From the NCBI RefSeq assembly GCF_047730175.1, contig NZ_CP159833.1:1364001-1428000 (forward strand): DNA of 64,000 bases, given 5' to 3'. Both the position numbers and the translations under genes were made by a program. This DNA comes from Marifrigoribacter sp047730175. Lineage in GTDB: Bacteria; Bacteroidota; Bacteroidia; Flavobacteriales; Flavobacteriaceae. A model generated the notes under the pieces. It was not told where the DNA came from. It did no database searches and worked only from the letters and a program-made list of their open reading frames with translations. Shown piece after piece: positions 1-8,576 of this stretch (position 1 is its first letter; each line of letters starts with the position of its first letter).

Positions 1-570
1 TAATTTTGTAATTTCTCTAGAAACAGAAACAGCTCTTTCTGCTCCAAAGTATTCAATAAAATGCGCTAGTGTTTTTAAGATTTTATGTGGAGATTCGTAA
101 AAAATTATGGTGCGTGTTTCTTCAGCTAATAATTTTAAACGCGTTTGACGGCCTTTTTTAACAGGAAGAAATCCTTCAAAAACAAACTTATCGTTTGGAA
201 GCCCACTATTTACTAGAGCAGGTACAAAAGCAGTTGCGCCAGGCAAACAATCTACTTCGATATTCGCTGCAACACAAGCACGAGTTAATAAAAAACCAGG
301 ATCACTAATGGCAGGAGTTCCTGCATCGCTTATAATTGCTATGTTTTCGCCTGCTTGAATTCGATTTACAATACTGACTACCGTTTTATGTTCATTGTGC
401 ATATGGTGAGAATGCATATGCGTTGAGATGTCGTAATATTTTAATAATTTCCCACTGGTTCGAGTATCTTCTGCAAGAATAAGATCCACTTCTTTTAAAA
501 CTTCAATAGCTCTAAAAGTGATGTCTTTTAAATTTCCAATAGGAGTGGGTACTAAATAGAGTTTGCCCAT
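1..570 (-). CDS. rsmI: 16S rRNA 2'-O-methyltransferase RsmI, partial
   Basis: The first 190 residues are present; the C-terminal part lies beyond the window edge. The N-terminus (MGKLYLVPTPIGNLKDITFR) and the later AEDTRTSGKLL, ISDAGTPAISDPG and GATAFVPALVNSGLP stretches are the hallmarks of the RsmI SAM-dependent tetrapyrrole-methylase fold. RsmI methylates the ribose of C1402 in 16S rRNA. The ATG is at 570. The next gene upstream on this strand ends at 587, so the two are probably cotranscribed. Identity is from conserved motifs, with no alignment run. Confidence 0.93.
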   Translation of the reverse strand, partial: MGKLYLVPTPIGNLKDITFRAIEVLKEVDLILAEDTRTSGKLLKYYDISTHMHSHHMHNEHKTVVSIVNRIQAGENIAIISDAGTPAISDPGFLLTRACVAANIEVDCLPGATAFVPALVNSGLPNDKFVFEGFLPVKKGRQTRLKLLAEETRTIIFYESPHKILKTLAHFIEYFGAERAVSVSREITKL

Positions 571-586
571 AATTTAAGCGAAAAGT

Positions 587-1324
587 TTAATTAAAGCGTT
601 TTTCTAAAATTGTCATAAAACGTTCCATATATTCCTCTTTATTTAACCAATTATTATAATCAGGTTTCACCGTATCATTTATAAATAGCTTGGCTTCATT
701 TAAAGAACTCATTGAATTAACCTGAGAAAGAACACGGGTATAATCATCAGGATTTTCATCGAATAAATGCTTTATAAAAGCAAGTCGATCATTAAGTCCG
801 ATTTGTAATCCTTGATTTAATTTCTCATTAAGAGATTTAGGCTTGTCATTAGTTTCTTTTACTTCTTTTTCAAGAACTATTTCGGTCTTTTCCTCTATGG
901 TGTCTTTTCTTTCAAAAACAGGCATTTCTTGATACGAAGCAGCAAATTCTTCTAACTCACTTTTATGCGATTCTTTCTTCGGAAGTATTTCTTTAAGTAG
1001 TTCATCTACTTGTTGAGATTCTTTTGGCATTTGAGCCACAAGATCTTTAATTTTTTCCATTAAAGGTTCGGCTAGTTCATCGCTATATTGAGATTGTGGT
1101 AAAGGTTCTGGCTCTTGAAACCAATTTCCTTCTCGATAACTTTTTGAATCTAATGCCTGTGGTTGTTTTACACCATCAATATGTGATTCTAAATATTCTA
1201 ACACAGTTAATTGCTCATAAAGCTTAGCGACTTTATTTTTAATTGAAACAGTTTCAAATGAAGTATCTTTTGAAAGAATCTCATTTGCTAAATCTTTTAT
1301 TTGAGACCGAATTTTATTTTTCAT
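587..1324 (-). CDS. Conserved hypothetical cytoplasmic protein
   Basis: A 245-residue, highly charged protein with no signal peptide or membrane segment. The N-terminal 50 residues look helical (KNKIRSQIKDLANEIL...). A Glu/Lys-rich middle follows, then a more conserved-looking C-terminal domain of about 80 residues (LNEKLNQGLQIGLNDRLAFIKHLF, DNYTRVLSQ-like). I do not recognise a functional family. It sits 16 bp before rsmI on the same strand and is divergent from tdk, so a shared transcript with rsmI is likely. A coding call is safe from length and codon use; function is unknown. Confidence 0.8.
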   Translation of the reverse strand: MKNKIRSQIKDLANEILSKDTSFETVSIKNKVAKLYEQLTVLEYLESHIDGVKQPQALDSKSYREGNWFQEPEPLPQSQYSDELAEPLMEKIKDLVAQMPKESQQVDELLKEILPKKESHKSELEEFAASYQEMPVFERKDTIEEKTEIVLEKEVKETNDKPKSLNEKLNQGLQIGLNDRLAFIKHLFDENPDDYTRVLSQVNSMSSLNEAKLFINDTVKPDYNNWLNKEEYMERFMTILEKRFN

Positions 1325-1497
1325 AGTTATTTCCTGATTCGTTTAAAACTAATAAATATCAAAATTAAGGAATTAGAATGGTAAATGCATACTATTATAT
1401 GAATCTACTTCAGTAAGAAATAGCATCAATTTAATGATCCATTTAGAAAATAACTTAAATATGAACTTTTTAAGTATTAGTTTTTATAAATTTACAC

Positions 1498-1521
1498 AAC
1501 GTTTATATAACATAAACGGTT
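1498..1521. promoter_or_regulatory. Inverted repeat in the tdk leader
   Basis: CGTTTAT (1500-1506) and ATAAACG (1512-1518) form a perfect 7-bp inverted repeat with a 5-nt spacer, ending about 20 bp before the tdk start codon. It could be a protein-binding operator or a leader hairpin. No poly-T follows, so it is not a terminator. Function is inferred only from symmetry and position. Confidence 0.35.
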
Positions 1522-1539
1522 TTAGTATAAATTTAATAT

Positions 1540-2178
1540 ATGTTTCTCGAAAATACAGTAAATCAGAAAGAACAGTTTGGATGGATTGAGGTGATTAGTG
1601 GTTCTATGTTTTCTGGAAAAACGGAAGAATTAATTCGACGTTTAAAGCGCGCTAAATTTGCACGTCAAAAGGTTGAAATTTTTAAACCTGAAGTCGATGT
1701 TAGATACGATGAAGAGAAGGTAGTTTCTCATGATAGCAATGAAATTAGATCTACACCCGTTCCTGCTGCTGCAAATATTCCAATTTTAGCAGATAATTGT
1801 GATGTGGTAGGTATTGATGAAGCGCAATTTTTTGATGATGAAATCGTAAAAGTTTGTAATGATTTAGCCAACAGAGGTGTTCGGGTAATTGTTGCTGGAT
1901 TAGATATGGATTTTAAAGGAAATCCTTTTGGTCCTATGCCAGCACTTATGGCAACAGCTGAATATGTCACAAAAGTTCATGCAGTTTGTACACGTACAGG
2001 TAATCTTGCAAATTATAGCTATAGAAAAGCAATGAGCAATGATTTAGTACTCTTAGGAGAAACCGATGAATATGAGCCATTGAGTAGAGCAGCTTATTAT
2101 AAAGCAATGTTGAGGGAAAAAGTAAGTAAATTGGATGTTCAGGATCCAGAAGATATTTCTTCAAAAAAGCAAGCTTAA
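1540..2178 (+). CDS. tdk: Thymidine kinase (type II)
   Basis: Phosphorylates thymidine to dTMP in the pyrimidine salvage pathway. The P-loop GSMFSGKTEE is at about residues 21-30, the Walker B-like GIDEAQFFDD near 90-100, and the lasso region with VHAVCTRTGNLANYSYRK near 150. At 212 residues it is typical. Only one Cys of the classical zinc-binding set is visible in the lasso region, so zinc binding as in other type II kinases is uncertain. It is followed after 1 bp by the alanine racemase start codon, indicating a two-gene operon. Confidence 0.95.
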   Translation: MFLENTVNQKEQFGWIEVISGSMFSGKTEELIRRLKRAKFARQKVEIFKPEVDVRYDEEKVVSHDSNEIRSTPVPAAANIPILADNCDVVGIDEAQFFDDEIVKVCNDLANRGVRVIVAGLDMDFKGNPFGPMPALMATAEYVTKVHAVCTRTGNLANYSYRKAMSNDLVLLGETDEYEPLSRAAYYKAMLREKVSKLDVQDPEDISSKKQA

Positions 2179-2179
2179 T

Positions 2180-3289
2180 ATGCCTAAAGCGAATGAAACT
2201 ATTCTTGAAATCAATCTAACTTCTTTAGAAGATAATTATCATTATTTAAAATCTAAAATTAAAAATGAAACCAAATTCTTAGCGGTTGTAAAAGCTTTTG
2301 GATATGGTAGTGATGCAATAGAAATTGCAAAAAATTTAGTCGCTTTAGGAATAGATTATTTAGCAGTAGCTTATGTAAATGAAGGGGTGAATTTACGTGA
2401 CGCAGGAATTCAAATTCCGATCTTAGTTTTGCACCCACAGCCAATTAATTTTGAAACTTTAATTGATCGTTGTCTAGAGCCAAGCATCTATAGCCCAAAT
2501 ATTTGTAAGCAATTTATAAGAGTTGCTGAACAAAAAAAGCAGATAGACTATCCTATACATTTAAAATTTAATACAGGTTTAAATAGATTAGGCTTTTTAA
2601 GGAATGATATTGATTTTATACTTTCAAGTTTAAAAGAAACCAATACAATAAAAGTAAAGTCTGCTTTTTCACATTTAGCCGCAAGCGAGGATTTATCTGA
2701 AAAAGAGTTTACAGAAAATCAAATTCAAAATTTTAAAACTATTGCTTCCGAACTTACGGAGAAATTAGGATATCAACCCATACTTCATATGTGTAATACA
2801 TCAGGAATTTTAAATTATCCTGAAGCTCATTTTGATATGGTGCGTTGCGGAATAGGACTTTATGGCTTTGGGAATAGTAAAAAAGAGGATATAAATCTAA
2901 AGCCTATAGCAACTTTAAAAAGTATTATTTCACAAATACACCAAATTGAAAAAGGAGAAACGGTAGGTTATAATAGAGCTTTTAAAAGTGAATCCTTTCT
3001 AAAAACAGCCACAATCCCTATTGGTCATGCAGACGGCATAAGTCGTTCTTATGGAAACGGAATAGGTTGGGTAACTATTAAAGGGAAAAAAGCAACCATC
3101 GTTGGAAATGTTTGCATGGATATGATTATGGTAAATATTACTGAAATAGATTGCCAAGAAGGCGACGAAGTTATAATTTTTGGAACCTCTCCATCTGCAA
3201 CCGAAATAACTGCGTCTATCCAGTCCATTTCCTATGAATTACTTACTTCGGTATCACAAAGGATTAAACGTGTATTTCATCGAAATTAG
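2180..3289 (+). CDS. alr: Alanine racemase
   Basis: PLP-dependent racemase making D-alanine for peptidoglycan. The start is taken as the ATG at 2180 (MPKANETILEINLTSLEDNY), directly after the tdk stop; an upstream in-frame ATG at 2135 lies inside tdk and would add a non-homologous tail. The PLP lysine is in VVKAFGYGS (about Lys38). The C-terminal beta domain carries the ETVGYNRAF motif with the catalytic tyrosine, then GHADGISRSYGNG and GNVCMDM. The product of 369 residues is of normal length. Confidence 0.95.
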   Translation: MPKANETILEINLTSLEDNYHYLKSKIKNETKFLAVVKAFGYGSDAIEIAKNLVALGIDYLAVAYVNEGVNLRDAGIQIPILVLHPQPINFETLIDRCLEPSIYSPNICKQFIRVAEQKKQIDYPIHLKFNTGLNRLGFLRNDIDFILSSLKETNTIKVKSAFSHLAASEDLSEKEFTENQIQNFKTIASELTEKLGYQPILHMCNTSGILNYPEAHFDMVRCGIGLYGFGNSKKEDINLKPIATLKSIISQIHQIEKGETVGYNRAFKSESFLKTATIPIGHADGISRSYGNGIGWVTIKGKKATIVGNVCMDMIMVNITEIDCQEGDEVIIFGTSPSATEITASIQSISYELLTSVSQRIKRVFHRN

Positions 3290-3370
3290 TGAAGGCTGTT
3301 TATAAGTTAATTATTTTTTGATTTAGTTTTTAATTAAATTGCATTCAAATAACCATTAAAAACAAAACAC

Positions 3371-3778
3371 ATGTTCAAAGAATTTAAGAAATTTATATTG
3401 ACAGGTAATGTTATTGATTTAGCAATTGCCGTATTACTTGCCGGAGCAATCGGACTAGTAGTAAAAGGATTTGTTGGCGATATCATGATGCCAATAATTG
3501 GTCAATTTACCGGAGGAATGAATTTTGCTGATTTAAAATTCGTGCTGTCACCAGCAGTATTAGATGCAGAAGGCGCAATCACCATTGCTGAAAATGCAAT
3601 TATGTATGGAAACTGGATCAATTCAATTATTAACTTAATTATTGTAGGTTTTGTATTATTTATGATTGTTAAAGGATATAATAAAACTAAAAAGAAACAG
3701 GAGGAAGCAGCACCTGCACCTGCGGGGCCTTCAGATAATGATTTACTTTCTGAAATAAGAGATTTACTTAAAAAATAA
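3371..3778 (+). CDS. mscL: Large-conductance mechanosensitive channel MscL
   Basis: A homopentameric inner-membrane safety valve that opens under hypo-osmotic tension. The protein has 135 residues. The N-terminal amphipathic helix (MFKEFKKFILTGNVIDLAIAV) runs into TM1 with its small-residue lining. The periplasmic loop is near residues 50-75, TM2 is NSIINLIIVGFVLFMIV, and the charged C-terminal helix ends LLSEIRDLLKK. It is a monocistronic unit ended by a clear hairpin terminator. Confidence 0.96.
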   Translation: MFKEFKKFILTGNVIDLAIAVLLAGAIGLVVKGFVGDIMMPIIGQFTGGMNFADLKFVLSPAVLDAEGAITIAENAIMYGNWINSIINLIIVGFVLFMIVKGYNKTKKKQEEAAPAPAGPSDNDLLSEIRDLLKK

Positions 3779-3801
3779 CCGTTACATTACTTATTCTAAC
3801 C

Positions 3802-3834
3802 AAACCACCTTAAGAGATTAGGGTGGTTTTTTTA
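3802..3834 (+). terminator. Intrinsic terminator after mscL
   Basis: AAACCACC and GGTGGTTT form an 8-bp stem with a 12-nt loop, followed by a run of T. It lies 24 bp past the mscL stop and touches the 3' end of the opposite-strand gene, so it may serve the converging transcript too. Confidence 0.85.
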
Positions 3835-4797
3835 TAATTTGATTTTATTATAAAAGGGTAATAGTATTAATGAAAGTACTCCAAAACACACAATTGAAGC
3901 AATATTAGAAGTCCAAACAATCCATCCAAAAGCAGTTCCAATCGTTTCGGGAATATTAAAGACCACTAAAATTCCAGCAACAAAAAAGGGATAAAAACCA
4001 AAACCACTATTGGTAAATGCAAAAGCAAAACTACCCACTACAAATACTATAATAATTGTTGAAATAGGCACGATAGAAGTTTCATCTAAAGCCTGAAAAG
4101 CAGTGTAAAATGATAATAAATACAATCCCCAAATAATACAAGATAATAAAAGGAAAGCTCCTTTTCTTCTCATATGAATGATGCTAAACACACCCTCTTT
4201 TAATCCTAAATAAAACTTTTTTACTTTTTGTTGAAGCTTAGATTTTGAGTATTTCAGAAATAAAAACCCAACAATAATTAAAGTGATAAGACCAATTAAA
4301 GCTATAATTAGCTTTGTGGGTTGAATTACTTCAGCTAAATAATTATAAAGTTTATCAAATTGAATTAGTAAAGCAATGGCAGTAAATCCTAATAAAAAAA
4401 TTAGATCTACCACTCGTTCAGATATGATGGTTCCAAATCCTTTTTTAAAAGGAACATTTTCATACTTGTCTAAAACAATTGCTCTTGAAATTTCGCCACT
4501 TTTCGGAATAAAAATATTCATTAAATAAGCAATATTAACCGCCATAAAATTATTTGCAAGCTTAGGGCGATACCCTAATGGTTCTAACATAAAATTCCAC
4601 CGAAACGCTCTTAAAAAATGACTTAGAATACTAAAAAAGACTGATAAAAGAACAATACCGTAATTGGCATTAGAAAAATAAAAGCTAATGTCTGCTAATT
4701 GCTGTTCTGAAAATTTTGAATATGAATAGTAAATTAAAAACACCCCCAGAGCTAAAGGAATAGAAATCTTTAAAAATTTAATAATAGTTGCGTTCAA
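3832..4797 (-). CDS. Flippase-like integral membrane protein (UPF0104/LPG synthase TM region)
   Basis: A 321-residue polytopic membrane protein with about 8-9 hydrophobic helices. It resembles the UPF0104 / lysylphosphatidylglycerol synthase transmembrane family (FRAFRWNFMLEPLGYRPKL, FIPKSGEISRAIVLDKYENVPFKK-like segments, then SERVVDLIFLL). The substrate is unknown. The reading frame begins with TTG one base after the panD stop. The only upstream in-frame codons before a stop are non-start codons and no ATG occurs early, so TTG is the probable start. It forms an operon with panC and panD. Confidence 0.85.
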   Translation of the reverse strand: MNATIIKFLKISIPLALGVFLIYYSYSKFSEQQLADISFYFSNANYGIVLLSVFFSILSHFLRAFRWNFMLEPLGYRPKLANNFMAVNIAYLMNIFIPKSGEISRAIVLDKYENVPFKKGFGTIISERVVDLIFLLGFTAIALLIQFDKLYNYLAEVIQPTKLIIALIGLITLIIVGFLFLKYSKSKLQQKVKKFYLGLKEGVFSIIHMRRKGAFLLLSCIIWGLYLLSFYTAFQALDETSIVPISTIIIVFVVGSFAFAFTNSGFGFYPFFVAGILVVFNIPETIGTAFGWIVWTSNIASIVCFGVLSLILLPFYNKIKL

Positions 4798-4798
4798 A

Positions 4799-5149
4799 CT
4801 AATTTAGTAAGTTGTTTTCTTCGTTTGGAAAGACTAGAGAAGGTTTAAATTTTTTAGCTTTTTCTATTTCCATTATAGCGTAGGTGATTAAAATTAGAAT
4901 ATCTCCAGGGGCTACTTTTCTAGCAGCAGCACCATTTAAGGTGATTTCACCACTGTTGCGAGGGCCTGGGATTGCATAGGTTTCTAGACGTTCACCGTTA
5001 TTATTATTAACAATCTGCACTTTTTCTCCTTCGATAATATTAGCGGCATCCATTAAATCTTCGTCAATAGTAATACTTCCTATATAGTTAAGGTCTGCAC
5101 CTGTGACTTTTACTCTATGAATCTTAGATTTTACAACGTGTATTTGCAT
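4799..5149 (-). CDS. panD: Aspartate 1-decarboxylase PanD proenzyme
   Basis: Converts L-aspartate to beta-alanine for pantothenate and CoA synthesis. It is a pyruvoyl enzyme made by self-cleavage between Gly24 and Ser25, and exactly that pair is present in LNYIGSITID. Lys9 (VKSKIHR) and the ARKVAPGDILILITYA segment match the family. At 116 residues it has the expected length. It sits 13 bp downstream of panC, its pathway partner. Confidence 0.96.
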   Translation of the reverse strand: MQIHVVKSKIHRVKVTGADLNYIGSITIDEDLMDAANIIEGEKVQIVNNNNGERLETYAIPGPRNSGEITLNGAAARKVAPGDILILITYAIMEIEKAKKFKPSLVFPNEENNLLN

Positions 5150-5162
5150 GGAAGCAAAGGTA

Positions 5163-6011
5163 TTAATTTAAAGCGATATTATCTATAAGTCGAACATTTC
5201 CCGTAAAGACAGCAATAAATGCTCTATAAGTGTTTTCTTTCCGTTTTCTTTTTGCAGTTTTTAATGTTTTGACATTGGCAATTTCAAAATATTCAAGCGC
5301 TAAATTGGGGTGTTTATTAAAAATATCATTCACATATTTGTTTAATTCTGAAATACTTTCAGTTTTAAACTTATTTACAACTTCTATAAGAGTTTTATTT
5401 ATAAGTGAAGCTTCGCTTTTTTGAGATTCAGTTAATCGCTTGTTTCTAGAACTCATTGCTAAACCACTTTTTTCTCTTACGATTGAACACCCTATGATTG
5501 AAACAGGAAGTAATTCAATTTCTACTAACTTTTTTACTACTTGTAACTGTTGAAAGTCTTTTTCCCCAAAATAAGCCTTAGTTGGAGTTATTATTCTGAA
5601 TAATTTATCTAATACAGTTCCTACTCCATCGAAATGACCTTCCCTGTGTTTTCCTTCCATTTCATGTTCTAATCCAGAAAAACGATATTTTTTTGAAGAA
5701 ATATTATTTTTATATATATCAGATACATTTGGGGTATAAATAAGGACATTCTCATTTAAAGTTTCTATTAATGCTACATCATTCTCTAAAGTTTTAGGAT
5801 ATTTTTCTAAATCTTCAGGATTATTAAACTGAGTTGGATTCACAAAAATACTTACAACCACACAGTCATTTTCTCGTAATGCTCTTTCAACAAGAGACAT
5901 GTGTCCTAGATGTAATGCACCCATTGTAGGTACAAAACCTATTTTTTCTTTCTTTTTAATAAATAAGCTAAGTGCTAATCTTAAAGTTTCACTTTTGTAA
6001 TAGATTTCCAT
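5163..6011 (-). CDS. panC: Pantothenate synthetase PanC
   Basis: ATP-dependent condensation of pantoate with beta-alanine. The HIGH-type nucleotide site is in TMGALHLGHMSLVERA (about residues 29-44), followed by FVNPTQFNNPEDLEKYP, YFGEKDFQQLQVVKKL and the KMSKS-like MSSRNKRL. The 282 residues are typical. It is the first gene of the leftward panC-panD-flippase run and is divergent from the GT5-like gene across a 92-bp region. Confidence 0.96.
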   Translation of the reverse strand: MEIYYKSETLRLALSLFIKKKEKIGFVPTMGALHLGHMSLVERALRENDCVVVSIFVNPTQFNNPEDLEKYPKTLENDVALIETLNENVLIYTPNVSDIYKNNISSKKYRFSGLEHEMEGKHREGHFDGVGTVLDKLFRIITPTKAYFGEKDFQQLQVVKKLVEIELLPVSIIGCSIVREKSGLAMSSRNKRLTESQKSEASLINKTLIEVVNKFKTESISELNKYVNDIFNKHPNLALEYFEIANVKTLKTAKRKRKENTYRAFIAVFTGNVRLIDNIALN

Positions 6012-6069
6012 ATAATATATTTAGAGCCAGTAAAATTAAGATATTAAGGTCAATCTTCATAAATTTTCG

Positions 6070-6077
6070 TAATTTTG
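6070..6077 (+). promoter_or_regulatory. -7 element (TAATTTTG) before the GT5-like gene
   Basis: TAATTTTG matches the Bacteroidota -7 consensus TAnnTTTG and lies 27 bp before the start codon at 6104, in the divergent panC/GT5 intergenic region. No good -33 TTG is visible at the usual spacing. Confidence 0.5.
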
Positions 6078-6103
6078 CATTTTTTAATAGTAAAGCCAAT
6101 TGT

Positions 6104-6913
6104 ATGAAAGATAAGAGAATCTTATATGTGTCTTCTGAAGTAATACCTTATCTTCCAGAAACTGAGATTTCTTCCATGTCGTTTGAAACTCCAAAAATGG
6201 TGAATAGTCACCAAGGGCAAATTCGAATTTTTATGCCTCGTTATGGGAACATTAACGAAAGAAGGCATCAACTTCACGAAGTAATTCGCCTTTCAGGGAT
6301 GAATTTAGTGATTAATGATATGGATATGCCACTTATTATTAAAGTTGCATCAATTCCAAAGGAAAGAATGCAGGTGTATTTTATTGATAATGATGATTAT
6401 TTTAAAAGAAAAGCTACGTATGCTGATGAGGATGGAAATTTCTTTTCTGATAATGATGAACGAGCAATATTTTTTGCAAAGGGTGTTATAGAAACTGTTA
6501 AAAAACTAAATTGGGCGCCAGATATTATACATGTACATGGTTGGCTAGCTTCTCTTTTACCTTTGTATTTAAGAAATTACTATGAAAACGAACCTATTTT
6601 TGAAAATAGTAAAATCGTAACATCAGTATACAACCAAGGTTTTGAAGGAATGTTAGACAAAAAAATTACCGATAAAATTATTTTTGACGGTATTAAAGAA
6701 GAAAACATATCAGAATTAAAATCTCCTGATTATATAAATATGATGAAATGTGCGATTGATAATTCAGATGCTATTATAAAAGGATCCGAAAAATTACCTG
6801 AAGCTTTAGAAGATTATCTTAAAAATCTTAAAAAACCAATGTTAAAGTATCACAAAATTGATGAATTTGCGCAACCTTATCTAGATTTTTACAACTCACA
6901 AGTATTACAATAA
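6104..6913 (+). CDS. Glycogen/starch synthase N-terminal-domain protein (half-length GT5)
   Basis: The start is taken at 6104 (MKDKRILYVSSEVIPYLPET); an upstream frame extension to 5972 would overlap panC. The 269 residues match only the N-terminal catalytic domain of family GT5 glycogen synthases. Visible pieces are MPRYGNINERRH, the DNDDYFKRK region, NDERAIFFAKGVIETVKKL and IIHVHGWLASLLPLYLR. The C-terminal ADP-glucose-binding half is missing. It ends 14 bp before the DUF4270 gene, followed by glmS, suggesting one envelope-sugar operon. Whether a half enzyme is catalytic is unknown. Confidence 0.82.
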   Translation: MKDKRILYVSSEVIPYLPETEISSMSFETPKMVNSHQGQIRIFMPRYGNINERRHQLHEVIRLSGMNLVINDMDMPLIIKVASIPKERMQVYFIDNDDYFKRKATYADEDGNFFSDNDERAIFFAKGVIETVKKLNWAPDIIHVHGWLASLLPLYLRNYYENEPIFENSKIVTSVYNQGFEGMLDKKITDKIIFDGIKEENISELKSPDYINMMKCAIDNSDAIIKGSEKLPEALEDYLKNLKKPMLKYHKIDEFAQPYLDFYNSQVLQ

Positions 6914-6927
6914 ACTTATTTAGTAAA

Positions 6928-8559
6928 ATGAAGCTTACAAAAATAGTACCTCAAATAGGTGTCATATTGTTTTTTATTATAGCCTTGGCGTCCTGTGAAG
7001 AAGATTTTAACACGATAGGCGTCGATATTATCGGTGATGAAATTAATAATGTAGATTCTATAATAGACAGATCAGTTATCGCCTATAGTAAAAAAATAAA
7101 CGCGGTAGAAACAAATAATTTACCTGCTTATAAATTAGGTACTTATAAAGATCCAATATTTGGCTTATCAACAGCAGACCTTGTTTCACAGATAGTAATG
7201 CCCGCAAATGACCCATCATTTGGTGAGGATGACGAAGATGCTTACCCTGTAGTGGTCGATAGTGTTTATTTGTACATTCCATTTTTTAATGAATCTACTG
7301 AAGTTGAAACAGGTACATTTACCTATGAATTAGATTCTATCTTTGGTAATGCTCCATTTCAATTTTCGGTGTATGAGTCTAACTATTTTTTAAATGATTT
7401 TGATCCAGAATCAAATTTTGAAGAAACTCAAAAATATTATTCAACCCTAGGAGAAGTTTTTAATACTAATTCAAATATTGGCGATTTACTTTATGAAACC
7501 AATGATTTTACTCCAAGTAATGAAGGGTATAGATTTACAAGAATAGATGAAAACAATGACACTCTAGTATTAAATTTAGATCCAGGAATAAGAGTGGCAC
7601 TTTCAAATGAATTCTTTTTAGAAAAAATTATTAATCAACAAGGAGAACCAGAATTATTAAATAATTCAACATTTCAAGAATATTTTAGAGGAATATTAAT
7701 AGACGTTGAAGCAATTAATGGAATGGGGAGTTTATTTATTTTTGATATTAATAATGCAAATATTACCATCTATTATGGGTACGATACCAATATTTTAGAT
7801 GACGATGAGAACCCAATTATTGACACAGAAGATCTTGATGAAGATGGAGATGTAACTGAATTTGTAACTGAAAAAAATACAGAAGAATTCGAATTTTCTT
7901 TTAGCGGAATAAATACGAATATGTTAACTACTGAAGATTTAATAGATTTCGATAATCCAGATATAGTAAATGGTGAAGAAAGCCTTTATTTAAGAGGTGG
8001 TGATGGGTATGTTACTGTTATTGAATTATTTGGAGAAGATAATGATGATAATGGCGTAGCCGATGAACTTGAAGCTTTTCGCAATCAGCAATGGCTAATA
8101 AATGAAGCAAATTTAATCTTTTATGTAGATCAGGATCAAGTTACTGGAGGAAGTTCAGAACCAGAGCGTATATTAATCTATGATTTAAATAATGATAGAG
8201 TATTGGTAGATTATGGATTTGATTTAACGCAGGGTGAATCACCAGAGAATGCACTTACCCAGCATTTAGGTAAATTAGAAAGAGGAAATGATGAAAACGG
8301 TGATTACTATAAAATTAGAATTACAAATCACATCAGTAATTTAATAAATAGAGATTCTACAAATATATCTTTAGGATTAGTCGTTTCTCAAAATGTTGTT
8401 CAAGGAGGATTTAAGGAATTAGAAACCATAGATGAACCCGTAACAACAGTCCCATCAAGTTGTGTAATATCTACTGAAGGAACTGTTTTGCATGGTAATT
8501 TGTCTCCAAATGAAGGTAAACAACTAAAACTTAGAATTTATTATACAGATCCTAATTAA
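6928..8559 (+). CDS. DUF4270 family lipoprotein
   Basis: A 543-residue outer-envelope lipoprotein with a type II signal peptide whose lipobox is LASC (Cys at about residue 23), followed by EEDFNTIG. It is rich in Asp/Glu with several beta-type segments and ends KLRIYYTDPN. The layout fits DUF4270, a family restricted to Bacteroidota with no established function. It lies between the GT5-like gene and glmS with short gaps (14 and 17 bp), so cotranscription is likely. Confidence 0.82.
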   Translation: MKLTKIVPQIGVILFFIIALASCEEDFNTIGVDIIGDEINNVDSIIDRSVIAYSKKINAVETNNLPAYKLGTYKDPIFGLSTADLVSQIVMPANDPSFGEDDEDAYPVVVDSVYLYIPFFNESTEVETGTFTYELDSIFGNAPFQFSVYESNYFLNDFDPESNFEETQKYYSTLGEVFNTNSNIGDLLYETNDFTPSNEGYRFTRIDENNDTLVLNLDPGIRVALSNEFFLEKIINQQGEPELLNNSTFQEYFRGILIDVEAINGMGSLFIFDINNANITIYYGYDTNILDDDENPIIDTEDLDEDGDVTEFVTEKNTEEFEFSFSGINTNMLTTEDLIDFDNPDIVNGEESLYLRGGDGYVTVIELFGEDNDDNGVADELEAFRNQQWLINEANLIFYVDQDQVTGGSSEPERILIYDLNNDRVLVDYGFDLTQGESPENALTQHLGKLERGNDENGDYYKIRITNHISNLINRDSTNISLGLVVSQNVVQGGFKELETIDEPVTTVPSSCVISTEGTVLHGNLSPNEGKQLKLRIYYTDPN

Positions 8560-8576
8560 TTAAAAACATAACATTT

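Noticed and set aside
1325..1539. tRNA or other RNA gene in the rsmI-side/tdk gap
   Set aside because: No cloverleaf or conserved RNA motif; only the small inverted repeat near tdk stands out. Other gaps were scanned by eye with the same result.
2135..2179. Upstream ATG for alanine racemase
   Set aside because: It lies inside tdk, and the tail has no resemblance to Alr N-termini. The ATG at 2180 follows the tdk stop directly.
5972..6103. Upstream ATG for the GT5-like gene
   Set aside because: The extension overlaps panC on the other strand and precedes the TAATTTTG promoter box; the family N-terminus starts at 6104.
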